The translations under genes and the position numbers were made by a program. The notes below the pieces were generated by a model that searched no databases, was not told the DNA's origin, and saw only the letters and a program-made list of their open reading frames with translations. DNA of 64,000 bases from Ephemerocybe angulata (Eukaryota > Basidiomycota > Agaricomycetes > Agaricales > Psathyrellaceae), in NCBI GenBank assembly GCA_013368325.1, contig JAACJK010000114.1, positions 372,001 through 436,000 on the forward strand, read 5' to 3'. Positions 33,958-44,685 of this stretch are shown here, piece after piece. How positions within the stretch are numbered: position 1 is the stretch's first letter; every line of letters begins with the position of its first letter.

Positions 33958-34225
33958 CACAACCTTGTGCATCATGTCAAAGGGGCGGTGGTGGCGCCGT
34001 GGTATTTATAGGCGCCTAGGCGCTAAGAGGGCACAACCTTGTGCATCACGTCAGAAAGGCGGTGGTTGGGGCATAGTGGTATTATAGGCGCCTAGATGCC
34101 GAGCTCGTTGTGCACATCCTTGTGCATCACGTCGGATTTAAGGTGGTGGGGGCTGTGTTTACTATTTTATAGGCGCCTAGGCGCCGGGTACAAGCGCACA
34201 ACCTTGTGCATCAAGTCAGTGATGC
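33958..34225. repeat. 74-84 bp degenerate tandem repeat, four copies, with GGCGCCTAGGCGCC palindrome
   Basis: CACAACCTTGTGCATCACGTC-type cores start at 33958, 34032, 34113 and 34197. Between them lie ATAGGCGCCTAGGCGC blocks. The last of these (34174-34187) is a perfect 14 bp palindrome. Same motif family as the 86 bp array. Confidence 0.8.
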
Positions 34226-35270
34226 GGTTGTATTCTCTTTTGCTACATATCAAGTGTCAGGTATTTTATCTCTAGCGGCTGCACACCTCCAAGGAAAGAC
34301 TGGAATTCCAGAGCGGGTCACCGCCAGGCCGGCCTAACACAATTTCAACTTGTCTTGAAGGGTTTGTGGCTATTCGAGAGCAGGTACCCGCTCAATCAAC
34401 AATCAAGCTGGTGAGCGCCCGACGAATAACATTTTCCCCGATAGATCTCGCCTCTGATTCGGCAGGTACAATCTTTCCCTAGTGGCTGATGGGCAGGGAA
34501 CATCAATATGCTAATTGAACAGCTGGGATATATCCCCAAGAGTCGCAGAGTGCGGGATTGATGGCGGGCGAGAATGGCCAGCACCCAGGCACGCGGCGGT
34601 CGAAACCCTGTCTCGTGAGCTAAGCCGAAGGGGAGCCGAGGAAAATGACAGGTTCAATGTTGTGCACCTAGTGTGCATAGGGAACTCTTGGCGTCAATGG
34701 TTGTGCATATATTGTGCTCGGAGGACTATTGGCGTCAATAGTGCACCCAAGGCGGGAAAACCGCCAGCGTGAAATATTGCACAACTCGGACAAGGACAGG
34801 TGACACCACAGCCTGATATACTTCTCATTGTCCACACTAGAGGGCTGAGCCACATCATCCTGGGCAGAAAAAGCCTTAGCTGAGAGCAGCTAATCGAATG
34901 TCTACCGCTTGCCAAGATCCCATCTCAAGGCTCAGGCCAAAGCCCACCACCCGGATCGTCACTCGTGTTCGTCGGCCATCATTCCTAAAGTGATGCCCAT
35001 CCCGCTGCCGGTAAAACGCCCTGTAAAACAGGGCGAATAAGGCCGCTTATTATTGCAGGCTTGCCTCCTGTCGCTCATCGCTGTACTAGCTCGACCGAAT
35101 GCCATACGCGAAGCCAATGGCAATTGAATGGCAATGGTCATCATTGCCCCTGATCACCTTTGGCAGTTGAGCGTCGGGACTCGGCTTGTACCTGTCGCCG
35201 TCCTGGTGCCACTAATCCCCGGACCACCAAGGGCCCAGTCCCTCTGATAAGTGAATACGCTCACCTTTTC
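34226..35270. other. intergenic, remnants only
   Basis: GTTGTGCA motifs recur at 34660-34710, with a short TTGGCGTCAAT duplication (34687 and 34729). A hairpin CGCCCTGT-AAA-ACAGGGCG lies at 35017-35035. From about 35150 the sequence resembles 2390-2470, the region upstream of the GLTP 5' remnant. Confidence 0.4.
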
Positions 35271-35472
35271 AGGCACAAGTTCAGGAATCCGTACTTAACG
35301 CCAAACGACTGCTAACCCACACACCCCGAACCCTTTTCAGGCACAAGTTCAGGAATCCGTACTTAACGCCAAACGACTGCTAACCCACACACCCCGAACC
35401 CTTTTCAGGCACAAGTTCAGGAATCCGTACTTAACGCCAAACGACTGCTAACCCACACACCCCGAACCACCG
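35270..35472. repeat. 68 bp tandem repeat, three copies
   Basis: The unit containing TTCAGGAATCCGTACTTAAC recurs at 35280, 35348 and 35416, exactly 68 bases apart and identical by eye. It derives from sequence similar to 2465-2520 and lies directly upstream of the GLTP 3' exon. Confidence 0.93.
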
Positions 35473-35718
35473 AACAGCGGCCTCGAATTCACCCACCTAG
35501 GCCTTTCCTACAACCTCTCCGCCCAGTCCCAAGAGCTCTCCGATTCATTCCGCCAAGCCTACAGCTCGACGCTCAAACCGCACCATGGCTTCATGGTCAA
35601 GCCCATCTTTAGCGCCGCCATGTCCATGTGCCCGTACCGGAAGGACTTTTACGCGAAGCTCGGGGGCGATAATGATAGCGTGTTGAGGGAGTACCTCGGT
35701 GCGTTGAGAGGATTGTAG
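35473..35718 (+). pseudogene. glycolipid transfer protein, 3' exon only
   Basis: Open for 81 codons to a TAG. It encodes SGLEFTHLG, FRQAYSSTLKPHHGF, VKPIFSAAMSMCPYRKDF and YAKLGGD, the conserved C-terminal half of GLTP proteins, including the HH of the sphingoid-binding region. The N-terminal half is missing, replaced by the 68 bp tandem repeat. It is complementary to the 5' remnant at 2567-2810, on the same strand. Confidence 0.8.
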
Positions 35719-36227
35719 CGGTTCTGAAGGGGTTTGTGGGCAGCGAGGCGAAATGGCAATAGTTGGACTAATTGGGCGTTCGCGTAGGTCATAAGTATCT
35801 GCAGGTACGTGGACCGCTTACCATTCAGAGTGTTGTGAATATCCATGCGATATAGGGTGGACAGTGAGGGGTGGACAGTGAGGGGTGAAAGCCTTTCTAA
35901 GTTCTTTTAATTCTGGAATGCAATGCGACTATCTAGGAGGGTGGAAGTGAGAATGAGGAACGAAATGAGAAGTAAATATATAATCTAGGTGAGAAAATGA
36001 AAGAGCAATCTACTAATGATGCAAGGAATTTATAAATGGGAGGATAGAGAGAAAGTGCATTCGAGCTGAAGGAGAGTGGAACGTGTACCGGGCGTCAAGC
36101 GAGACTTGAGGGTATAAGTTACACGTCCACACCCCTCCAACCGAAGCGCCTTTTAAATAATGAAGAATAGCACGAAGTGTCCAATAAAGTAGAAATAATG
36201 AGGAATAGATTATAGAGAGAAGCGAAA
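35719..36227. other. intergenic
   Basis: A 16 bp tandem duplication GGGTGGACAGTGAG lies at 35857-35888. The segment 35890-36227 is AT-rich and is the likely 3' untranslated region of the minus-strand zinc-finger gene. Confidence 0.4.
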
Positions 36228-37229
36228 TTAGTAGGGGTACCTGTGACTGCGGACAATGCCAGACCGCCACTGATCGATCTCCTGGGTATCGGGATGATGG
36301 TTCACGGCGGGCGGAACCGACTGGTAGGGCGCGCTCCAATACCCCGGGGGAAAATAGGGTTCGTCGCAGAACAGAGGGGAGTATGGCACCGAGGTGACAG
36401 CGTTGTAGCGCATTTGGTATTCCGCCGCGACATTCAAATCGTACTGCCCTAGGGTGAAACTCTGGGGTGTGCTCAGGAATCCTCCCAGGTCGTCCGGCTG
36501 GCTCGTCTCTTCGATGATGAATGTGGCCTCCTGCGTGAGGGGACGCGGGGAGGAGGAGCAACTAGACGGCGAAGATGTTCGGGATGAACTTGTCGTCGAA
36601 GAGTGCGACCAGAAGTCCAACTCGGATTCAATGGAGGACGAGGGCGAGTGCGAAGATAGTCTGCGAGGTTTCGACCGAGATGCGACGGGCTTCTCCTCAA
36701 TCTTGATACCCAGGGCGGCTATGTCTCCCAGCTTGGGCGCCCTAATTGCGCGGAGGACTTTAGGCACAATGTTATGTCTCCTCTTTCGGTGCTTGGACAA
36801 GCCGGATGGGTCCGTGGACTCGTATGTGCAACCTTCGAACCCGCACGGACTCGTCACATTGGCATGTAGACGAGAACGCTGGTGCGTCTTCAGGTTGACC
36901 TTCTGATTGCCCGCGTAGGGGCAGGGGCTTTCGTTCCCTTGCGAATCCACCAGTGGTAACATACACTTGAAAGGTTTTTCATCCCTAAAGACATAGATTA
37001 GGTTATGATGTAAGGAGAACTTGGTACGGATGAATGCTTACCGATGCGTTAGCATATGCCGTTTCAGATCGGGGGCACGACTAACAACTGTATCGCATAC
37101 GTCGCAAACACAATCAGCCTAGAATACAGTAAACCGATGGTCAGTTTACGACTCAATAGGCATGAGAGTTGACAAATTGCTTACAGATCGAGCGGCGGCG
37201 GCCTTCTTCTGGGTACGGGCAACAGGCAT
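36228..37229 (-). CDS. C2H2 zinc-finger transcription factor (292 aa)
   Basis: Three exons: 37229-37185, 37118-37042 and 36984-36228, with GT-AG introns in agreement of phase. Finger 1 is C20-C23-H36-H40 (CDVCDTVVSRAPDLKRH). A second, irregular finger uses C48 or C62 with H75 and H81. Finger 3 is C88-C93-H106-H111 (GCTYESTDPSGLSKHRKRRH). Residues 140-200 are Ser-rich and the C-terminus is rich in Tyr and Pro, a typical activation-like tail. It should act in the nucleus; target genes unknown. The start MPVARTQKKAAAARS is a short basic leader exon. Confidence 0.8.
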
Positions 37230-38578
37230 GGTAGTGGCGGGATGGGATAGCCTTCTAGTGACTGTGCTACTGATACTTGTGGGAGGGAGGAGCTATTACG
37301 GAGGACGAGGCAGACGAGGGAGTAACTGAGGGGGCAGAAACTGGAATGAGGGAATCTGAGGCCTCGCGCGCCCCGCTTTAATACTGTCGCAAAACACGTC
37401 GAATTTGGTTCTGGACATTGTCCCTTTTCCTAGCACAACGAGCAGCGTTGAATCGACCAAAGCCCGCTGTTCTTTCCTGACCAGGGCAGCAAAGCGCGTC
37501 GGCAACGCGTCGGCAGTCTCAAAATGGTGAAAGAAATCAAAACAAAGCGTGGGACACTGGGACGGCACCGCTTTAGGACGACCAAAGCACGCTTTCCCAT
37601 GACCTAAACAGCAAATGCCGCCCCTCAGGCGCTCGCTTTGTACTGATGTCACCTTTGACGCCAAAGACCGTTGTTCTTGATCGTTGACTTGGGCTTTGCT
37701 CGAGAGATCGGACAGGAATTTCAAATTGCTCACGCTTTGTGCGCGTTAAAGTTTGTCCCAAATAGTTTGGATTGCAGGGGCGTCTAATATATGGTCATTG
37801 CTTTGCTGTCGCTCCACCAAAGCAGTGTTGGGTTGATGGTACTCGAGAGCGGAAAGTGGCACGCTGCCAATCATTCCTGGGTTTTTGGCCTTTTACCAGC
37901 TAAGGGCTAGGCGTTCCGTGGCCGAAGTTCGTCACTGTAAGGTCTTCATCTCACATTTATACCCCTATTTCTACTAAAGCAAACCCCCTGAACCAGGTGA
38001 AAACCCAGACTACGCCGTTCAGAGCCCTTGTCAAATTTCTCAGTCGGGACGATAGCCTGAGCTACTTTGAATCAATACTCCACGCTCTTGACCCTCGTCT
38101 AGCCAGGTCTAGCCCCGTTGCCCCCCTACACGCTGGAAACCCAGTGCCAGCTTTAACACGATTGCAGGCGCTGAAGGTTTTGGTCATGGTTTCATATCGG
38201 GCTTACAGTCATATTACAGTGCTCGCGCTCTCTTCCAACTCTCTTCTCGCAGATTGTGTTACTCGTCGGTATTTTTACCTCCTTCTCTCTGCACACTTTG
38301 CTACGGTCACTTTAAGCCACCTTCCTCGAGATGGGTTGGAGGAGGTGTTCCTGCACTCCTTCCTCGTGTTTTTTTGACGTGATAGTGCGCACCTTGTCAA
38401 GCACAATTGCTACATATGTCGCGTTTATGGAGAGATTAACCTCCAGATTTCGACCGTGACCTATTGCTTGCACATAATAACTACTTCGAAGCAAACAGAA
38501 CGCCCGGGCACCGGACAATACAAAGACCACCCACTCCACGTTCCTCCTCGTTCCTCCCAGCGTGCAGTCAACGGGCAA
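37230..38578. other. intergenic, no gene recognised
   Basis: Several CCAAAGC-type motifs (37460, 37577, 37816) occur upstream of the zinc-finger gene. A plus-strand frame at 37997-38377 is open for 126 codons but shows no family pattern and no supporting neighbouring exon. Confidence 0.35.
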
Positions 38579-39192
38579 TTAATATGGTACATATGGCTCC
38601 ACCGTATCCCGGGACCGGGCAACCTTGACAATAGTCGGCTTGTCCGAGTTGTACTTGACATAATGGCCGTTTGTTAAGTAGCAATCGATGCTGTAGGTAT
38701 CCCCTGTTTCGTCCGTGAAGTAGTAGGCGTAATTCTGGTTAGGTTGGATCCACACGATGTAATCGTAGATGAGCCGTGGCCAAGCGGGCGTAGTAACGCA
38801 GTACTGGGCTATCTTGAGCTGGGAGAAGACTTCTGCGGAAGGCTGCTTCCAAGAATCGTCGCCAACTGGCCAGTGTACATCGCACTCTACTCTGTGATTC
38901 GAGCTATTAATACTGAAGCTGGCTGTGATTGCTTGAGCGTGTATGGTGGGTACGCTTGGGGTGTCTGCGTTCGAGGCAACGCTGCCGACGAGGAACGTGC
39001 TGCCGTTGGCGCTGATTGCTTCTTTCCAGACAATCTGGGACTCGTCGGGTATGCCAGTGACAGCGTCAGCGCTTCCACCAGGGTTCTGCGGTGTAGCAGC
39101 TCTGAGGAGAAAAAGGCGCTAGCATCAGTAGATAATCCTGGTATATATAGTAAGAAGGCTCACTCATTTAGGACGGGGACTTCAGAGGACAT
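38579..39192 (-). CDS. small uncharacterised protein (183 aa)
   Basis: Exon 1 is 39192-39164 and exon 2 is 39101-38579, joined through a 62 bp GTGAGC...CAG intron with matching phase, giving MSSEVPVLNEAATPQNPGG at the N-terminus. There is no signal peptide. The middle has beta-like segments (SFSINSSNHRVECDVHWPV, then LIYDYIVWIQPNQNYAYYF) and the protein ends VEPYVPY. I do not recognise the family; a beta-sandwich, possibly ligand-binding, would fit the pattern. Confidence 0.55.
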
Positions 39193-40690
39193 TGTGGTGC
39201 GATAGAGCAGTTGCAGCGTAGTAAAGTGGCTTGTACTGTAAATCCGTAGACCTTTGCGCCGCCCTTTATAGCTGCTCAAGGTGGCCTTTTTCGCTCCAGC
39301 TCTAGGCTTACCATGCTTGGCAAAGAGCTAAGAAACTGGAGGAATGGAACGTGGGCTCTCACATTCATTGTAACTCCCTGTTTAGCTGCGTTTCTGATGC
39401 ACGGAAATGTAAATTATACATTGTAATCACCGACTTGGAGAGGCAGTGGCGTTTATGTCCGGGAGATATCTGCCACCGTTCTGTGACCGACCCGTCAAAC
39501 GATGATACATAGGCACTTGCAATGGTGATGTGTGCATCGTGACGAGGTCACTGGGGCCAACGGGCCGCCGACAACTTCGAAATACACCCAAGTACATGTC
39601 GTACAACTATCAGCTGGTCGTACCTCCAACGATAGACTCGCGGGCGGATGACGCCCAAGCCAACCATTTCATACGTCTACCACCGCGCCAAGGGACTCGT
39701 CAGAAACATACTTATTGTTTGACGGGTGCCTGAGAGGAACATAAAATTCTCTTGGCAGATAATCAAGAGCGTATTCTCCTTACCTTCTTCCTCCTACTCC
39801 AGTACCAATCGGTGGTTGAACTTCCCGGGTGTCCAGAAGGGGCGGTGAACAAGGTTATGTGGGTACGTACGCGGGCCCCTTAGTACTAAACTAACTTTAG
39901 TTAACTTTCTGACCCAAGTTAACTTTCCGCCGAGGCTTCCACTCCATCGGCATGCACTAGCTCGACGGCCATCAGCCGACAGCCCCCAAAGTTCCACCAC
40001 GCCGGCTCGTCTGAAGCCAGACGCGAAATCTGGGAAAAGCACCTACAATGGAAAGCTCTTCGCCACCCTCACCCTCCATCCATATCCCCTCCCTCGACGG
40101 CCACTCGGCGATAGCCTCCGAAATTCCGTCCTGGCTCGTTCCTGATTGTGTTCGACTACCTCAACGTCGGCTATCTCACGATCAACCGAACATACTCCCT
40201 GGATAGATACTGCAACGAGAACACTACCATCTTCGAAGGTGGGAGTCCTTGGATGCGGCGAATTCGTGAATGCATAAGTCTCATGGAAGAGATTCGAGAT
40301 GAAATCCTTCTGGTGGAGGGTAGGTTCAGGTTCGACGCGGAAAGGACTATGTTCACCACCCTGGTTATGCGATACAATCCTGAAGGCCAGGAACAGCACA
40401 AGTACTCAGTCAGTAGCTTCACGCGGACTAGGTGAGTGTCATTGTTCTCACCTCAACTGATTGCACATAGCCCGGTGAAGGCCGAAGCTTGAGTACTTCC
40501 TTAACGCTTTAATTTAAATTCATTCGGCCCGAGTGCTTATTTCTTTTTACCAAATTATCCAATACTTGAAGGGAAAGATAGTTTTGTTCCACAACTTGAA
40601 TGTACGAATGCTTCAAGAGTATGGTCGCGTGGGTTGTTCGGAATGTACCGTAGTACATAGTGTCTAGTCACAGATGGTTCTAAGAAGTGG
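39193..40690. other. intergenic with one weak frame
   Basis: A plus-strand frame at 40148-40435 (YLNVGYLTINRTYSLDRY, then acidic helices) ends at a plausible donor GTGAGT but has no recognisable continuation. I leave it as unsupported. Confidence 0.3.
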
Positions 40691-41075
40691 GTATAATCCT
40701 TCAGAGTAAAGACGGCCATGGCGCGATTTGGGTTAGCAAGGCCATCCTAGACGCATATGCCCCCTATCTCAACACCGTCGAGGGAGGTGTGATAATGAGA
40801 GATGGTTCAGGATCGCCCACCGGGGGTGTTCTAGATCTTCGATGCTACCCAAAATCTCGTTGAAATGCCCTCCATCTCTGACGAGGAGTTGTCGAGGCGG
40901 TTGCACATGGCCGCACGCGACGCGTTGGCGCTGGGTCTGACAAGCCTCCACGACGCAGGCTTCAAGCCTGAAAGCATGGAGGCGTTCAAAAGGTGAATCT
41001 CCTTCCCTAGTCGTCAAACGTTCAGGAGACTGAAAGCGCGGTCAGGTCTTGGACCAACGGAACAGAGATGCTGTT
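40691..41075 (+). pseudogene. amidohydrolase gene fragment, duplicate of the gene at 61-64 kb
   Basis: Sequence closely matches the inside of the amidohydrolase exon at 63818-63489 and part of the next exons: SKAILDAYAPY, EGGVIMRDGSGSPTGV, SISDEELSRRLHMAARDA and LGLTSLHDAGFKPESM are shared. It has small frame-breaking changes near 40710 and 40835. The 28 bp micro-exon present in the gene (63440-63413) is deleted here, while flanking intron sequence is kept, so this is a DNA-level copy and not a retrocopy. No catalytic residues are preserved. Confidence 0.85.
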
Positions 41076-41266
41076 GAAGTAGTTGTACAAGACTACGAAG
41101 TGATAGGTGCGCCGAGGGCTGCAGAGACACAAGAAACCATGGGATACTTGCTTCCAAAGGAAAACTGGGGCACGAAGCTGAGGAGCAGTCAAGGACCAGT
41201 CGAGGTGAATGCCTCGGATCGCTTCAGCCTACGGAACCTGATCTATGAAAGTTCAAAGTACACAAC

Positions 41267-41352
41267 GAACCCATGGCGCAGCGGTAGCGCGTCTGATTCC
41301 AGACTACTTCGGTGTTTCCAGAAGGTCATCCGTTCAAATCGGGTTGGGTTCA
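41267..41352 (+). tRNA. tRNA-Trp (CCA) with intron
   Basis: The acceptor arms GAACCCA and TGGGTTC pair perfectly, followed by discriminator A. The D arm GCGC-AGCGGTA-GCGC gives a normal A box and the T arm ATCCG-TTCAAAT-CGGGT a normal B box. The anticodon loop TTCCAG is interrupted by about 13 bases just 3' of the anticodon, the standard tRNA intron position; fungal tRNA-Trp genes often have one. The anticodon stem shows one A-C mismatch at its loop end. A T-rich Pol III terminator follows at about 41354-41361. Confidence 0.85.
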
Positions 41353-41481
41353 TTCTTTTTTGATGTTTTTCACACTGGCCTCCGGCCAATGACAATGTCG
41401 GCGGCCATCGATAACTGTCCTTCGAGCCTCGGACCTTCAATATTTCGTTGAATTCATAATTTCTTTCTGCTATCGCAAGTA

Positions 41482-42017
41482 CAGCCCTTTGCAGAATAGA
41501 TGGAAACGCGAACGAAACTTCTTTTTTGTCACGTGACCGGGGCCCCAGGCAAACAAACCCGATAACACCTTGATAAGGTCAGGAAAGTAGATAAGATGAA
41601 GAGTGGGGCATTCTGCTTCGACAGAGACATACAGAAAGTCTTCGAATACAGTCAAATATATTCTTTGAGCATGCTGAAGTGAATTATTTCTGTCCTAAGC
41701 ATGCACAAGCATTCGATCGCCTCGCCTTCCATCTCTCTACCAGATTATCAGGCCACAGAGCAGATAACAGCAGAGATAGGGTATTTTATGCCTTTCCCCT
41801 GAGAGTAAAAGTCAAGGGTGGTACCACAATGCCTACTCCAGTGTAATTACCCAACCGTAGCTCATTGGTATAGGAAGAAGAACCAGAGAGCGCCAAATAC
41901 CCCCAAGGCGGCGCTCGTTGCCGGCGTTGCCGTCGCCTTCAATGTTTGCCTGGGGCCTCCGGTCACGTGCCACAAAAGAAGTTTCGTTCGCGTTTCCATC
42001 TATTCTGCAAAGGGCTG
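41482..42017. mobile_element. 536 bp miniature inverted-repeat element, TA target (Tc1/mariner-like)
   Basis: Termini are inverted repeats of about 75 bp at roughly 90% identity, starting CAGCCCTTTGCAGAATAGAT and including GTCACGTGACCGG. They are flanked by TA on both sides (41480-41481 and 42018-42019). There is no coding frame. TA duplication and long inverted repeats fit non-autonomous Tc1/mariner elements. It inserted about 130 bp downstream of the tRNA. Confidence 0.8.
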
Positions 42018-42508
42018 TAATATATGTGCGTTACCGTTTATTTGAGGCGCTTTCACCCGTGGAACTCCCATGGCGCCTACATTAGCGCACCTTGAGCGCA
42101 CCACCACGTCCAGCATCTGTCTCTTCCACGACACAATGCACGATCTGAATATGTAGATCAACAAATGGGTATGCAATGAATCATAATGAGGACTTCGATG
42201 TTCGCACCCCTTCCGCGCGGCGCAGTCTCTATCTAAAAGTCACCTGATTGCGTGTAGGCATACTAATTAAGCCACTCCACGCTTTGTTTGGCTATTTGTC
42301 CTGGTTACGATCTGTGGCATTGGTTTACCATGCGCCAGCATCAATCAACTTCTCTTCCCAAACAACCACTACCCAAGTCCTCGTCTTCACTCCGTACGTG
42401 AGTTGGTGCATCTCAGCCCATCCCCTATAACCACTCTCCTCCATAAGTCGAGTACGCGCAGTTCAATCTTCAGGTTTTTCTGTCTAACTAGTCCACAGCG
42501 TCTCGAAA

Positions 42509-44685
42509 ATGAGTACCAACGCAGACCGCGTCGCACCCCATCTGCAAGAGATTAAGGAGGAGTTGGCCAACTGCATCCAAGAGACCTACACCGACGCCTG
42601 GGCTAGGTCACTCTACCGCAAAGCGGTGTCCAAGAATCTCGTTCAACGCGTCAAAGCCAAGCTGTGCTTGGACAATGACAGACTAGTCGACATCCCCCGC
42701 GTCCCATCGAGTAAAGCTGAGCTCCGCGGCGCTCTTGTCTACGTACTCGCCACTATTATCAAAGTCTCTGGAGTACGGGGAAAGAACAGGAGTCGCGAAG
42801 TTGTGGATACCCACGATACGAACTTTGAGCATTGGGAGGTGAAAGACTACTACTCGTCCCCTGATATCTCAATCAGGGCTGTCGGAAACTCATTTGAAAT
42901 CCCTCGGAGCACCGGATCTCAGGGTGTGGAGTGCTCAACTGGGTTCTCGAACGTGACCACCGTCTTTGCCGTCAAGTTTGATAGCGAAACTAATGACTGG
43001 GACGCCCGTGTCGCCGAAGCCGAAGTATATGAGATGGGTGTTTATGCCAGGCACGTATATCTATCCAATACCCTCGGAGACAGTGTGACTGATTCTTAGC
43101 CTCAGGGAGATTTTTTTGCAGCAACCCAATCGCAAAATTGTTCGGCTGTTAATCCTCACTGAGACGCACGTCCGGCTCATTCAATACGACCGGGCTGGTG
43201 CAATCTACACTCCACTCCTCAACTACCACGAAGACCCCGATACCTTCATACGCTTTGTCGTTGGGTTGAGCTCGCATAGGGAAGAAGACATTGGTCTTGA
43301 CGCGAGTTTCCGATGGACGACCATAAACGGCAGAAAGTCCCTCCCAGCATGGGTGGACCTGTATAACCCCAAGACTAAAAAGACGAACTCTTACCAGTTG
43401 CTGAGCCCGATGCCTTTCTTTGCCCGGTCCGATCTCTGCGACAGAGGCACGAAGATGTGGCGTGTTGTCAACCCGGAAAGCGACAACGGCACCTTGCTTG
43501 TCAAAGACGCGTGGGTCAAAGATGGGAGGACTCCCGAGTCTGCGCATCTTTCGAAGGCAGTTGGCATCAAGGGCGTCCAGCAGCTTATCGACTTCGAAGA
43601 TTATACTGGTCGGAAGAATGGGGACGTCCAGTCGTTCCGTCCGTACCGAGAACCTGGGCGTGGACCCGCTTTCTTCAACAAGATCCTCCAGCGAATTGTC
43701 ACTCCACTTTATGGTCCCTCGATCAGCTTGTATAAAACTGAGAAAGTATTGCTGGATGCTATTTGTGACGCAATTTCAGGTGAGTGTCAGTCATAACCGT
43801 AATCAACTGCCACTGACGCTGGTACCTCAGCGCACGAGAGACTTCTTGACAGGGGTATCCTCCATTCCGATATATCTGCAGGCAACATCTTGCTTCCGGC
43901 TATTGAAAGCAATGCGCCTGAGGGTCTCCGCGGTATGCTGATAGACCTCGACTACGCCATCAGAGTTCAATTCGACATCTTTCCAATGAGTAATCGCATC
44001 GCTGTAAGTCTCCTAATTCCCAATCTCGCAAGCTATATTAACTGTGTATCGCGTACAGGGGACAAGGAAGACTCAGTCTTACATTCAGCTCCGAGGTCGT
44101 AGGAAGGAATTCAAGCCAGCACAAGACTACCTCGACGACCTCGAATCCTTCTTTTACGTGCTGGCCCACATCATCTTCCAGAAACATGACTCTGGAATGA
44201 GGAAAAACGGTCTCAAAAAATGGATTAGAGACTGCGGCAGCCCCGACGACAGAATCTCCGCACTTGCGAAAAAGGCATTCCTCTCAATTGAACTTGTCCC
44301 CGCCCAGTTCCCTTCGTTCTGGAGTGCCGAGTGCGTGGACCTCGTCATTTCTTTCCACAAGTTCATTGCGGGCATTGTAAGAAGTAAGGAAACGATTGTG
44401 GGGAAGATGGATAAGCCGTGGGATGTAAAGGCTCTGCGAAACTTGCATGAGGAGAAGGACGAACACTATCGCTGTGTGTTGGGATTGTTCGAGAAGGTGC
44501 TTAGCCCTCTGCCTACAGCGAATGCGGGCCTGGGTAGATGCTTCTTTGGCCCTACCGAGGTAAAAGAAGCTCCTCGTCCCAATCCGACCTTGCAACCTAG
44601 CCGATGCTTCTTCAGCCCCTCCGAGGTGGAAGCTGACAGTGAGCGGCGCGAGGTTTTGGCTAGCACAACTCGTCACAATATCTGA
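42509..44685 (+). CDS. FunK1-type protein kinase B (671 aa)
   Basis: Four exons: 42509-43050, 43106-43779, 43831-44003 and 44059-44685. Intron 1 begins GC instead of GT (GCACGT...CAG); the matching intron of kinase A has GTGCGT at the same codon. Introns 2 and 3 are GT-AG. Catalytic motifs are LHSDISAGN (Asp419) and LIDLDYA (Asp444). N-terminal family motifs KDYYSS and SNVTT are present, and the C-terminal QDYLDDLESFFYVLAHIIF is conserved. It is longer than kinase A at the C-terminus, with a tail holding two related segments (RCFFGPTEV and RCFFSPSEV). Substrate unknown; FunK1 families in mushrooms are expanded and fast-evolving. Confidence 0.9.

Noticed and set aside
37997..38377. 126-codon plus-strand frame
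   Set aside because: No recognisable domain, no neighbouring exons, upstream stops close by.
41856..41890. tRNA 5' half suggested by TAGCTCATTGGTATAG
   Set aside because: No matching B box downstream; it lies inside the miniature element.
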